Origin: Roseiarcus sp.
Lineage (GTDB): Bacteria; Pseudomonadota; Alphaproteobacteria; Rhizobiales; Beijerinckiaceae
Assembly (NCBI GenBank): GCA_030153205.1
Contig: JASLHV010000161.1
Coordinates: 1 to 5,844, forward strand
Direction: 5' to 3'
Length of the DNA: 5,844 nucleotides
Each line of letters starts with the position of its first letter. Position 1 is the first letter of the stretch. Made by a program: the position numbers and the translations under genes. Below are positions 1 to 5,250 of the stretch, one piece after another. The notes below the pieces were generated by a model. The model did no database searches, was not told the origin of the DNA, and saw only the letters and a list, made by a program, of their open reading frames with translations.

Positions 1-378
1 CTTGCTCGTATAGGCCTCGCCATAGGCCAGCACCCGATCGAACCAGCCTTTGAGCATGGCGGGCGGCAAGTGCCACCACATCGGATATTGCAGCACCATG
101 AGGTCGGCGCGGTCCATCAACGCCAGTTCTTCGATGACAACCTTCGGCAACGAACCTGTCTCAGACGCATGCCGCTGCTCGGCCTGGGCGTCGAAGCGAC
201 CGGGGGCAGCGCGCTCGGCGAAATGTTCGGGACGCTCGCAGGGATCGAAAGCCATGGCGTAGAGGTCGGAGACCGAGACGGTCCAACCGTCCTTTTCGAG
301 TGCAGCCGCGCCGGAGCGGACCAGGTGAGCGTTGAAAGACAGGGGTTCGGGGTGCGCAAGAACAAAATGAGCGTGCAT
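1..378 (-). CDS. NAD(P)H:quinone oxidoreductase, flavodoxin-like fold (partial, C-terminus missing)
   Basis: The first 126 residues of a soluble flavoprotein of the NQO1/MdaB/KefF-type family (Flavodoxin_2). Members use FMN or FAD and NAD(P)H to reduce quinones by two electrons, usually as a cytosolic detoxification step. The N-terminus LAHPEPLSFN (residues 7-16) is the first strand and phosphate-binding loop, in the typical HPxxxSFN form. SDLYAMAFDP (37-46) is the usual post-strand-2 motif. LQYPMWWHLPP (96-106) followed by LKGWFDRV (109-116) is the strongly conserved active-site strand and helix. Family members are usually about 190-270 residues, so a third to a half of the protein lies beyond the left edge. 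The ATG at 378 is the natural start because the family motif begins six residues later; no strong Shine-Dalgarno is visible. It lies 28 bp downstream of the ATP12 gene and is probably co-transcribed with it. The exact substrate cannot be told from this fragment. Confidence 0.88.
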   Translation of the reverse strand, partial: MHAHFVLAHPEPLSFNAHLVRSGAAALEKDGWTVSVSDLYAMAFDPCERPEHFAERAAPGRFDAQAEQRHASETGSLPKVVIEELALMDRADLMVLQYPMWWHLPPAMLKGWFDRVLAYGEAYTSK

Positions 379-406
379 TGTCCGGCCATAAAGTTGAGGC
401 GTGAGG

Positions 407-1186
407 TCAAGACGACCTTCTGAGCTCCGTCGCTGCGAAGACTTTTGCCGCCGCCGCCATCTCTCGCCAGCGCCCCGCGCGGCGGGCGGACGCTTCCGCG
501 TCCTCACCCCAGCGGCTGATCTGAAAATCCTCATCGACATGGGCGGCGCGCCAAGCTTCTTCGGCGTTGAGCTGGCGTTTCGCCACTGCCAGCGCCAATA
601 AGGCCGAACCGGTCAGCTTAGTCATGACATGGAGTGCGGCGAGCGCGAACGGATCCGCGACCACCTTCAGCGCCGCCTCTATCGCTTTCAAGGTCGTCAC
701 GGGCTGCGCGACATGTACGACGCCCTCGGAGAGTACGAAACGCGCCCCAAACGTCTCACGCGCCCATTCGAGGATCGGATCAAAAGCCTCGGCTTGCGCT
801 TCGACGAGCGCTTTCGGTTCGCCGGCACGATAGCAAAGGAGGTCGGCGCCGGCGTAGGATGCGATTTCGGCGCGGACCTCCGCCATTTTCACCGCGACGC
901 CGTCGATCGCCGAATTGGCGAGGCGGGTCGCGGGCATGGACGCAGGATCGATAGTCTCGCCTTGCGCGTCCCATTCGGCGGCGAGGCGTTCGGCAAGGGC
1001 GCGCGTTGAAAGAACAAGTGGGTTCTTGGCGGGGGTACGCGCGCCGCGCCCGTCAAGGACAAGCGCAAAGCCGCCATCACGCTCGGCGACGCCGGCGGCC
1101 TTGTAGAAGCGTTTCGGCAGCGACGGGCGCATATTGCTTTGCGCGGCGCGCATTGGATTGGCGGGAGGGGCGGCGTCGTCAGACAT
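407..1186 (-). CDS. ATP12 family F1-ATPase assembly chaperone
   Basis: A 259-residue protein of the ATP12 family. In mitochondria Atp12 binds the F1 alpha subunit and prevents its aggregation until the alpha3beta3 ring forms; the alphaproteobacterial relatives are presumed to do the same in the cytoplasm. Family landmarks are visible in order: KRFYKAAGV (25-33), LDGRGARTPAKNPLVL (44-59), AAEWDAQGETIDPASMPATRL (about 69-89), ASYAGADLLCYRA (109-121), EGVVHVAQP (154-162), LTGSALLALAVA (191-202), and AWRAAHVDEDFQISRWGEDAEA (about 211-232). The length is normal. An in-frame start 17 codons upstream exists, but the ATG at 1186 is preferred: it has AGGAAGGG nine bases upstream and the upstream extension looks non-conserved. 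It follows the pseudouridine synthase gene by 47 bp and precedes the quinone oxidoreductase gene by 28 bp. It is the best taxonomic marker in the window. Confidence 0.95.
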   Translation of the reverse strand: MSDDAAPPANPMRAAQSNMRPSLPKRFYKAAGVAERDGGFALVLDGRGARTPAKNPLVLSTRALAERLAAEWDAQGETIDPASMPATRLANSAIDGVAVKMAEVRAEIASYAGADLLCYRAGEPKALVEAQAEAFDPILEWARETFGARFVLSEGVVHVAQPVTTLKAIEAALKVVADPFALAALHVMTKLTGSALLALAVAKRQLNAEEAWRAAHVDEDFQISRWGEDAEASARRAGRWREMAAAAKVFAATELRRSS

Positions 1187-1195
1187 GGCGCACGT

Positions 1196-1203
1196 CCCTT
1201 CCT
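1196..1203 (-). promoter_or_regulatory. Ribosome binding site of the ATP12 gene
   Basis: AGGAAGGG on the minus strand, nine bases before the ATG at 1186. It favours this start over the longer in-frame opening beginning at 1237, which would overlap the end of the upstream pseudouridine synthase gene. Confidence 0.6.
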
Positions 1204-1233
1204 CTCTTGCGGGGCGAAGGGGCGATCCCCCCC

Positions 1234-2289
1234 TCACTCATCCGGCGCGTCCTCGATCGGATCGTACATCTTCGCGTCGAAACCGAACATGTCGAAGCTT
1301 TTCTGCATGTGCGAGGGCAAGGGCGCGGTGACGTCGATCATGCCGCCTTTGGGATGAGGCAGGATCAAGCGCCGCGCCAGGAGATGAAGCTTCGGTTCGA
1401 GGCCCGGCGGCAGCGCGCGCAAGGGGTCCTTGCGCGCCGGATCATTCTCGGGCCGACGATTGTATTTCGGGTCGCCGACGATCGGATGGCCGATCGCCTC
1501 GCAATGGGCGCGCAACTGATGGGTGCGGCCGGTGATCGGCCGCATCGACAGCCACGCCAGGCGCGGCGTGACTTTGTCGACGGTCGCGTAAAGGGTGACC
1601 GAATGTTGCGCGTCGACCTCGCCGTGTTTGGCGATCCGCATGCGCTCGAAATCGGCGCGATCGCCCCTGCGCGGCGCCCTGTTGTCGCCCATCGCCTCGC
1701 CCTTGGCGAGAAACAGCGAAATGCGGCCGCGCGTCGGCTTGGGTACGCCCTCGACGAGCGCCCAATAGATTTTCTTTGCGCCGCGCGAGCGGAAAATTTC
1801 ACCGAGATCAGCCGCCATGCGCCGCGTCTTGGCGATGAGGAGCACGCCGGACGTATCGCGATCGAGGCGATGGACCAGCGCTGGCCGCTCTCCGTTTTTA
1901 TCGGCGAGCGCGGCGAGCATGCCGTCGATGTGGCGGGTGGTGCCGGAGCCGCCTTGCACCGCGAGGCCATAGGGCTTGTTCAATACGATGACGCCTTTGT
2001 CCTCATAGAGGACCATGGCGCGGATGGCCGCAGCGTCATCTTCGCTCGGCCTTCGCGGCGGCGCTGGGGGCGCAAGATCAAGCGGCGGCACACGAACGCT
2101 TTGGCCAGCCTCGAGTCGCGTCGATGTCTCGGCGCGTTTGCCCGCGACCCGGACTTCGCCTTTGCGTACGATCTTGTTCAGATGCGAGAGCGGCAATTGC
2201 GGAAAGCGCCGTTTGAACCAACGATCGAGGCGCATTCCCGCCTCGTCCTCGCTGACGGCGATGAGCGCGACCTTAGCCTCGTGGCTCAA
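1234..2289 (-). CDS. RluA-family 23S rRNA pseudouridine synthase (RluC/RluD type)
   Basis: A 351-residue enzyme predicted to isomerise uridines of 23S rRNA to pseudouridine. An S4 RNA-binding domain spans roughly residues 17-66 (GMRLDRWFKRRFP, then IVRKGEVRVAGKR). The catalytic domain begins near LYEDKGVIVLNKPYGLAVQGG (about 94-114). Its signature HRLDRDTSGVLL (140-151) contains the family's catalytic aspartate, here Asp143. KIYWALVEG (173-181) and RPITGRTHQLRAH (250-262), followed by GHPIVGDPKY (267-276), are the other conserved blocks. The length fits RluC/RluD. The frame stays open for another 99 codons upstream, but that stretch is out-of-frame crcB sequence. The chosen start is the TTG at 2289, with GGAG six bases upstream, and its last two bases overlap the crcB stop codon. 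The exact target uridines cannot be assigned from sequence alone. Such crcB-rluA pairs are common in alphaproteobacteria. Confidence 0.93.
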   Translation of the reverse strand: MSHEAKVALIAVSEDEAGMRLDRWFKRRFPQLPLSHLNKIVRKGEVRVAGKRAETSTRLEAGQSVRVPPLDLAPPAPPRRPSEDDAAAIRAMVLYEDKGVIVLNKPYGLAVQGGSGTTRHIDGMLAALADKNGERPALVHRLDRDTSGVLLIAKTRRMAADLGEIFRSRGAKKIYWALVEGVPKPTRGRISLFLAKGEAMGDNRAPRRGDRADFERMRIAKHGEVDAQHSVTLYATVDKVTPRLAWLSMRPITGRTHQLRAHCEAIGHPIVGDPKYNRRPENDPARKDPLRALPPGLEPKLHLLARRLILPHPKGGMIDVTAPLPSHMQKSFDMFGFDAKMYDPIEDAPDE

Positions 2290-2669
2290 CCGAGGCTCCG
2301 CATGATTGTCAGCGCCCCCCAAAGCCCGAGAAAGCCAAAGAGCAGTGAACCGCCGACATAGGCCGCGGCCATTCCGATCTGGTTGCGTTCGATCAGCAAA
2401 ATCGTCTCGAGCGAGAAGGTCGAAAAAGTCGTGTAGCCGCCCAGAATGCCTGTCGCGACGAAAAGGCGAAGCGGCTGCGACCAATTCGCCTCGGCCTTGA
2501 AGGCGAGCCAACCGACGAGCGCGCCCATCAGGATCGAGCCGGTGACGTTGATGACGAGGGTGCCGAAAGGAAAATCCGTCCCCCACCAGCGCGCAGACAG
2601 AATATTGACGAAGTGCCGTAAAACACCGCCCGCGCCGGCGCCGAGGAAAACGAGGACTATCGCTTGCAT
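2286..2669 (-). CDS. crcB: CrcB/Fluc fluoride ion channel
   Basis: A 127-residue integral inner-membrane protein of the CrcB (Fluc) family, dual-topology dimers that let fluoride leave the cytoplasm and so protect against fluoride. Four hydrophobic segments fit the family: about residues 2-18, 33-56, 68-92 and 100-122. Conserved features are GVLRHFVN (15-22), FGTLVINVTGS (35-45) with the pore asparagine Asn41, and GGYTTFSTFSLE (78-89), which carries the phenylalanine-box residues and the sodium-site region. The length is typical. The ATG at 2669 fits the family N-terminus. A GTG at 2732 overlapping the stop of the upstream gene would add 21 residues of basic, proline-rich sequence unlike known Fluc N-termini, so it is not preferred, although neither start has a strong Shine-Dalgarno. 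No fluoride riboswitch is evident in the 59-bp gap upstream. The gene overlaps the start of the pseudouridine synthase gene. Confidence 0.95.
   Translation of the reverse strand: MQAIVLVFLGAGAGGVLRHFVNILSARWWGTDFPFGTLVINVTGSILMGALVGWLAFKAEANWSQPLRLFVATGILGGYTTFSTFSLETILLIERNQIGMAAAYVGGSLLFGFLGLWGALTIMRSLG
2296..2299 (-). promoter_or_regulatory. Ribosome binding site deciding the TTG start of the pseudouridine synthase
   Basis: GGAG on the minus strand, six bases before the TTG at 2289 and inside the last codons of crcB. No ATG or GTG exists in frame between the end of crcB and the S4 domain until the methionine inside the GMRLDRW motif, which is too late. This supports TTG initiation coupled to crcB termination. 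Confidence 0.6.
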
Positions 2670-2691
2670 CAAGTCGGTATAGAGCGGAGGA

Positions 2692-2720
2692 GCGCGCGGA
2701 GACAAGACCGCCCCGCGCGC
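2692..2720 (-). other. GC-rich inverted repeat (RNA hairpin) between the copper chaperone gene and crcB
   Basis: An 8-bp perfect stem, GCGCGCGG at 2692-2699 with CCGCGCGC at 2713-2720, and a 13-base loop. It lies at the boundary between the copper genes and crcB. No T-run follows on the minus strand, so it is not a standard intrinsic terminator. It could stabilise the upstream mRNA end, or be chance in GC-rich DNA. Confidence 0.4.
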
Positions 2721-2728
2721 CTTCCCTC

Positions 2729-3220
2729 TCACATCTTCATGCCATCCATCGAGTCGCCGGCCGGTTTCATCGCCCCAACGCGGTTGACCTTGAACTCAAC
2801 CGACAGGGCGCCGGCGCGCTGAAAGGTCAAAGTCGCCTTCACCGTCTCGCCCGCGACGAGCTGCCGCTTCAAGCCTTGGAACATCAAATGATAACCGTTT
2901 GGCTTTAGAGCGAGATAGCCCTTCGCTGGGATATCTACGCCGTCGGGCGCCTGGCGCATTTTCATGACCCCGTTCGCCGTGCTCATCTCATGGACTTCAA
3001 TCGCATTGGCGAAGTCCGCCGAGCCGCCCGTCAGCTTGTCGGCCTCCGGGCCGTTGTTGCGAACCAGCAAATAGCCGGCCGCAACATCGGCGCCCTTTGG
3101 CGTCGCGCGGGTCCAGGGCTGCTGCACAACGATGTCGCCTGTCTTGAATTGTTGAGCGAAGGCCGGCGTCAGGGTGAGCGAAACCGCCAGCGCGAGGGCC
3201 GCGCAATGAAAGTGTCTCAT
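2729..3220 (-). CDS. Periplasmic PCu(A)C-family copper chaperone
   Basis: A 163-residue exported protein with a PCu(A)C domain. Family members bind Cu(I) in the periplasm and can deliver it to the CuA or CuB sites of cytochrome c oxidase. A Sec signal peptide (MRHFHC, then a hydrophobic stretch to about residue 20) ends at AFA-QQ after residue 23. The domain follows: VVQQPWTRATPKGADVAAGYLLVRNNG (about 31-57), then VHEM (76-79), VMKMR (85-89) and KPNGYHLMFQGLKR (106-119). His77, Met88, His111 and Met113 match the family's His/Met ligand set. The tail carries four further methionines (Met151, 158, 161, 163), possibly extra Cu(I) ligands. The ATG at 3220 is preferred over the adjacent GTG at 3223 because AAGGAG then sits seven bases upstream instead of four. 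It follows copC by 28 bp in the same module. Confidence 0.95.
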   Translation of the reverse strand: MRHFHCAALALAVSLTLTPAFAQQFKTGDIVVQQPWTRATPKGADVAAGYLLVRNNGPEADKLTGGSADFANAIEVHEMSTANGVMKMRQAPDGVDIPAKGYLALKPNGYHLMFQGLKRQLVAGETVKATLTFQRAGALSVEFKVNRVGAMKPAGDSMDGMKM

Positions 3221-3227
3221 CACTCTT

Positions 3228-3233
3228 CTCCTT
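3228..3233 (-). promoter_or_regulatory. Ribosome binding site of the PCu(A)C gene
   Basis: AAGGAG on the minus strand in the 28-bp gap after copC, seven bases before the ATG at 3220. It decides between the tandem GTG (3223) and ATG (3220) starts in favour of the ATG. Confidence 0.65.
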
Positions 3234-3248
3234 GTTAGGCCAAGCGTA

Positions 3249-3620
3249 TCAGGGCTTCACCGTGAATTGGAAACTTCCCTGCGTCTTGTGGGTGTCGGTG
3301 GCGACGGCATGCCAATTGACCGTGTAAACGCCAGGTTTCAGCGGCTGAGAAATCGGCGTGATCAGCGTCGTATTGTCGCTCGGATCGACGCTGGACTTGC
3401 CGACCGGCACGGAGCCGCCGGCCTGCGAGGCCAGCGTTAGTCCGGAGAATTTCGGCTCGACGCCTTCGCTGAAATTGATCTTGATCTCGCTCGGCGAAGC
3501 ATTGACCGTACCTCCGACGGCGGGCGTGGCCTTTTTAAGCATCGCATGCGCAAAGGCATGGGAAGAGACGGCGAGCAGAGCGAGCGATGAGGCAAGTGTG
3601 AGAATCTGTCTGGTGAGCAT
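3249..3620 (-). CDS. copC: CopC-family periplasmic copper-binding protein
   Basis: A 123-residue precursor of the CopC (YcnJ/YobA N-terminal) family, a small periplasmic cupredoxin-like beta-barrel that binds copper. The signal peptide (LTRQILTLASSLALLAVSS) ends at AFA-HAML, leaving His25 as the mature N-terminus; the family uses this residue and its free amino group for Cu(II). The mature part opens with the usual HAMLKKATPAVGGTV and INFSEGVEP (48-56). Near the end, VNWHAVATDTHKTQG (101-115) gives Asp109 and His111 as the remaining Cu(II) ligands in the D-x-H motif. The methionine-rich loop that forms the Cu(I) site in Pseudomonas CopC is absent, so this looks like a Cu(II)-only type. The start at 3620 lies 2 bp after the upstream stop, and its GGAGG (3630-3634) lies inside the upstream gene, suggesting translational coupling. 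The usual partner CopD is not in the window. Confidence 0.94.
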   Translation of the reverse strand: MLTRQILTLASSLALLAVSSHAFAHAMLKKATPAVGGTVNASPSEIKINFSEGVEPKFSGLTLASQAGGSVPVGKSSVDPSDNTTLITPISQPLKPGVYTVNWHAVATDTHKTQGSFQFTVKP

Positions 3621-3622
3621 GG

Positions 3623-4567
3623 TTATCGTCCTCCGAAGATTGGCTTTCCGATGAAAGAGTTGGGGAACATGTCGTCGAGGAAGAAATGAAGCTCCCCGAC
3701 CACGCCGACATTGCGACCACTGGCTGCATTGACCGGAATGAGGGCTTCGACGGCGATCTGCCAGGAATCGGCCATATAAATCAGGCCGGGTTGAACCGTG
3801 CCGGTTGTCCCGTAGCCGCCAGGCGGCGCATTGCGAACCGGGGTTTGAAAGTTCACCTCGGTAATCGGCACGAGATGTTTGAGGAAGTCCGGGCCGCCAA
3901 CCTCGACGATATTGGCGTTCATGTAAGGCACGCTGTACTGAACTGTGAAGCCCCAGTTGAAGACCGTCGGATTGAGGTCGACGTCAAGGCTTGGATTGCC
4001 CAGATCGTCATAAACGATCGAGGAAGTATGCCTCTCGCTCGGAACCGACAGGCTAAATTCTGAGGTAATCGCGAACGGTCTGAGCGCGTTCAGACTTGTT
4101 GGAAGATCGCCGAAGCCTTTGCCGATATCTATCGTCGGCGAAAAGGTGTTGAAGGGATCGGCAAAGCCCGATGTTCCTGTGTTGGCCCAAGTGACGTCCA
4201 AGCCAATCGATCCCATGAACTCGTGCGGCGCATCGCAAAAGAACATGTATTTTAGCTCGGTATCGAGATTGCCCCAACCGTTACCGCCCGGTTTGAGCCA
4301 CGTCTTGCCATAGCTTAGCGATACGCCGAAGTTCTCGAGTATGGTCTTGGTATAGCTGAAGGAAGCATCAAATTCCTTCACCCCGTCCGAATTGGTCGGA
4401 ACATAGGTAAGCGTCGGCAAAGCCAATTCGTCGCTGACGCCAGGGTCGTCGATGGCGAGAGTCGCTGGGAAGACGCGAGAGCCACAAATTGCGTGAGCTT
4501 CCGCGAGCGATGGCGTCAAAAAGAGAGCGGCGACGCCAAGCCGCGTCAGAGAAGGCGGAGATAGCAT
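3623..4567 (-). CDS. Exported protein of unknown function, probable outer-membrane beta-barrel in a copper gene cluster
   Basis: A 314-residue protein I do not recognise with certainty. A Sec signal peptide (SLTRLGVAALFLTPSLAEA) ends at AEA-HAIC after residue 24; cleavage two residues later (AHA-IC) would also satisfy the -3/-1 rule. The mature part has many short amphipathic stretches separated by Gly/Asn/Pro turns, such as FDASFSY (66-72), GVSLSYG (81-87), AITSEFSLSV (167-175), NWGFTVQYSV (204-213), WQIAVEALIPV (269-279) and VGVVGELHFFL (287-297). This suggests a beta-barrel of the transporter/MetA-pathway type, although the C-terminus (IFGGR) lacks the usual terminal aromatic. Only two cysteines remain after cleavage, Cys28 and Cys111, a possible disulfide. 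AGGA lies seven bases before the ATG. The stop is 2 bp from copC, so a role in moving or sensing copper at the envelope is a reasonable inference from context only. Confidence 0.8.
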   Translation of the reverse strand: MLSPPSLTRLGVAALFLTPSLAEAHAICGSRVFPATLAIDDPGVSDELALPTLTYVPTNSDGVKEFDASFSYTKTILENFGVSLSYGKTWLKPGGNGWGNLDTELKYMFFCDAPHEFMGSIGLDVTWANTGTSGFADPFNTFSPTIDIGKGFGDLPTSLNALRPFAITSEFSLSVPSERHTSSIVYDDLGNPSLDVDLNPTVFNWGFTVQYSVPYMNANIVEVGGPDFLKHLVPITEVNFQTPVRNAPPGGYGTTGTVQPGLIYMADSWQIAVEALIPVNAASGRNVGVVGELHFFLDDMFPNSFIGKPIFGGR

Positions 4568-4589
4568 GAGGAGTTCCTGGTTCTGAACG

Positions 4590-4627
4590 AAAAAGGATCG
4601 GCGCGAGGCGCTTTGACGACCTCGCGC
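4590..4627 (-). terminator. Terminator-like hairpin between the DUF2946-like gene and the barrel-like gene
   Basis: An 8-bp perfect stem, GCGCGAGG (4601-4608) with CCTCGCGC (4620-4627), and an 11-base loop, in the 75-bp gap. Read on the minus strand it is followed, after six bases, by a run of five T (4594-4590). The T-run is short and displaced, so it may be a weak terminator or attenuator that lowers expression of the downstream genes relative to the first gene. Confidence 0.4.
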
Positions 4628-4642
4628 GGCTAGGACTTCGGT

Positions 4643-5089
4643 TCAGGCAGGAATGGGCGGCGCGCGCGGACGGGCGGCCAAGAAGAACGTCGCGACAAGC
4701 GGCGGTAGGTTGATGCGCTCCGCAAAGCGATCAGACGAAAGGCGTCCGGGCGCCACAAGGTCAGCCACGCGCTCCGGCTCCGGCGCCACCGCTCCCGAAT
4801 GGCACGCGGCGCCGCAGAAGGCGCAATCATCGCAACAATGGCGATCGGGCGCGCCAGAATGACCCTCGCTGCGCTCAACACAGAGTGAAACCGGCTGCCC
4901 CAAAGCCGCGCTTAACGACGCCGCCGCGAGGTCCGAGGACGAAGCCGCGCTCGGCCCATGGTTCGCAGCAAGACCGATCTGGAGAAACAGAGCGAAGGCC
5001 GCGATCCAGGCGAACAATGGCTGACGGAGACGACCGAAAAGCCCGGCTCGCGTGACGCGCCTTATCCTTGCATGTCCGCCGCGGTTCAT
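4643..5089 (-). CDS. Small DUF2946-like membrane protein with Cys/His cluster
   Basis: A 148-residue protein with a basic N-terminus (eight Arg within residues 3-22) and one hydrophobic segment at about 24-42 (LFAWIAAFALFLQIGLAAN), which could be an uncleaved anchor or a signal peptide. After it come VSLCVE (67-72) and a dense cluster HCCDDCAFCGAACH (84-97) containing Cys85, 86, 89, 92 and 96 and His84 and 97. The C-terminus RPRAPPIPA, after a second moderately hydrophobic stretch, resembles the RGPP-type ends of DUF2946 proteins, which commonly stand beside PCu(A)C and copper-uptake genes. Function in the family is unknown. The Cys/His cluster suggests binding of a soft metal such as Cu(I), but this is inference. 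The ATG at 5089 has only a weak GGGG upstream. It is the first gene of the minus-strand row, next to the divergent control region. Confidence 0.75.
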   Translation of the reverse strand: MNRGGHARIRRVTRAGLFGRLRQPLFAWIAAFALFLQIGLAANHGPSAASSSDLAAASLSAALGQPVSLCVERSEGHSGAPDRHCCDDCAFCGAACHSGAVAPEPERVADLVAPGRLSSDRFAERINLPPLVATFFLAARPRAPPIPA

Positions 5090-5163
5090 CGCCCCATGTC
5101 CGACGCCTCGGCGAAGCTATAACCCGCCGTTGGACGTCATTGTGCATCTTTAGCTGACGCAAA

Positions 5164-5219
5164 CAAGCCGCCCCGGCGAAGTTGCGGGCGCGTCTAACTC
5201 GGCGCAAGCTGCCCCGGCG
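5164..5219. repeat. Imperfect 15-bp direct repeat in the divergent control region
   Basis: CAAGCCGCCCCGGCG at 5164-5178 and CAAGCTGCCCCGGCG at 5205-5219 differ at one base. Their starts are 41 bp apart, close to four helical turns, placing both copies on about the same DNA face, as expected for a pair of regulator sites. No protein can be assigned. Confidence 0.5.
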
Positions 5220-5238
5220 CCACACCGAAAGACTATCC

Positions 5239-5244
5239 GGAGAG
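5239..5244 (+). promoter_or_regulatory. Ribosome binding site of the alpha/beta-hydrolase gene
   Basis: GGAGAG six bases before the ATG at 5251, supporting that start. Confidence 0.65.
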
Positions 5245-5250
5245 CCTTCG

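Larger units (their letters stand above)
5090..5250. promoter_or_regulatory. Divergent intergenic control region
   Basis: The 161 bp separate the first gene of the copper module (minus strand) from the alpha/beta-hydrolase gene (plus strand), so both promoters should be here. A weak minus-strand candidate is TTGTTT (5161-5166), 16 bases, then CACAAT (5139-5144). No convincing plus-strand promoter was found. No CueR-like or other named operator was recognised, but a 15-bp direct repeat is present. Confidence 0.55.

Noticed and set aside
50..423. Plus-strand and other-frame open frames at the left edge
   Set aside because: They lie over the minus-strand quinone oxidoreductase gene, whose motifs are unmistakable.
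1214..1232. GGGGCGATCCCC hairpin between the synthase and ATP12 genes
   Set aside because: A 4-bp stem with a tetraloop and no T-run is expected by chance in this base composition.
1006..2361. A 451-codon plus-strand open frame opposite the pseudouridine synthase gene
   Set aside because: It is antisense to a clearly recognised family protein, is arginine-rich and low in family-like motifs, and arises from the high GC content.
2290..2586. N-terminal extension of the pseudouridine synthase frame to an upstream start at 2586
   Set aside because: The 99 extra residues are out-of-frame crcB sequence, rich in Arg and His with no family similarity; the S4 domain begins soon after the TTG at 2289.
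2670..2728. Fluoride riboswitch ahead of crcB
   Set aside because: The gap is 59 bp and shows only a simple GC hairpin, with no recognisable crcB-motif pseudoknot layout.
2670..2732. GTG start for crcB overlapping the PCu(A)C stop
   Set aside because: It would add 21 basic, proline-rich residues not typical of Fluc proteins, and there is no good Shine-Dalgarno before it.
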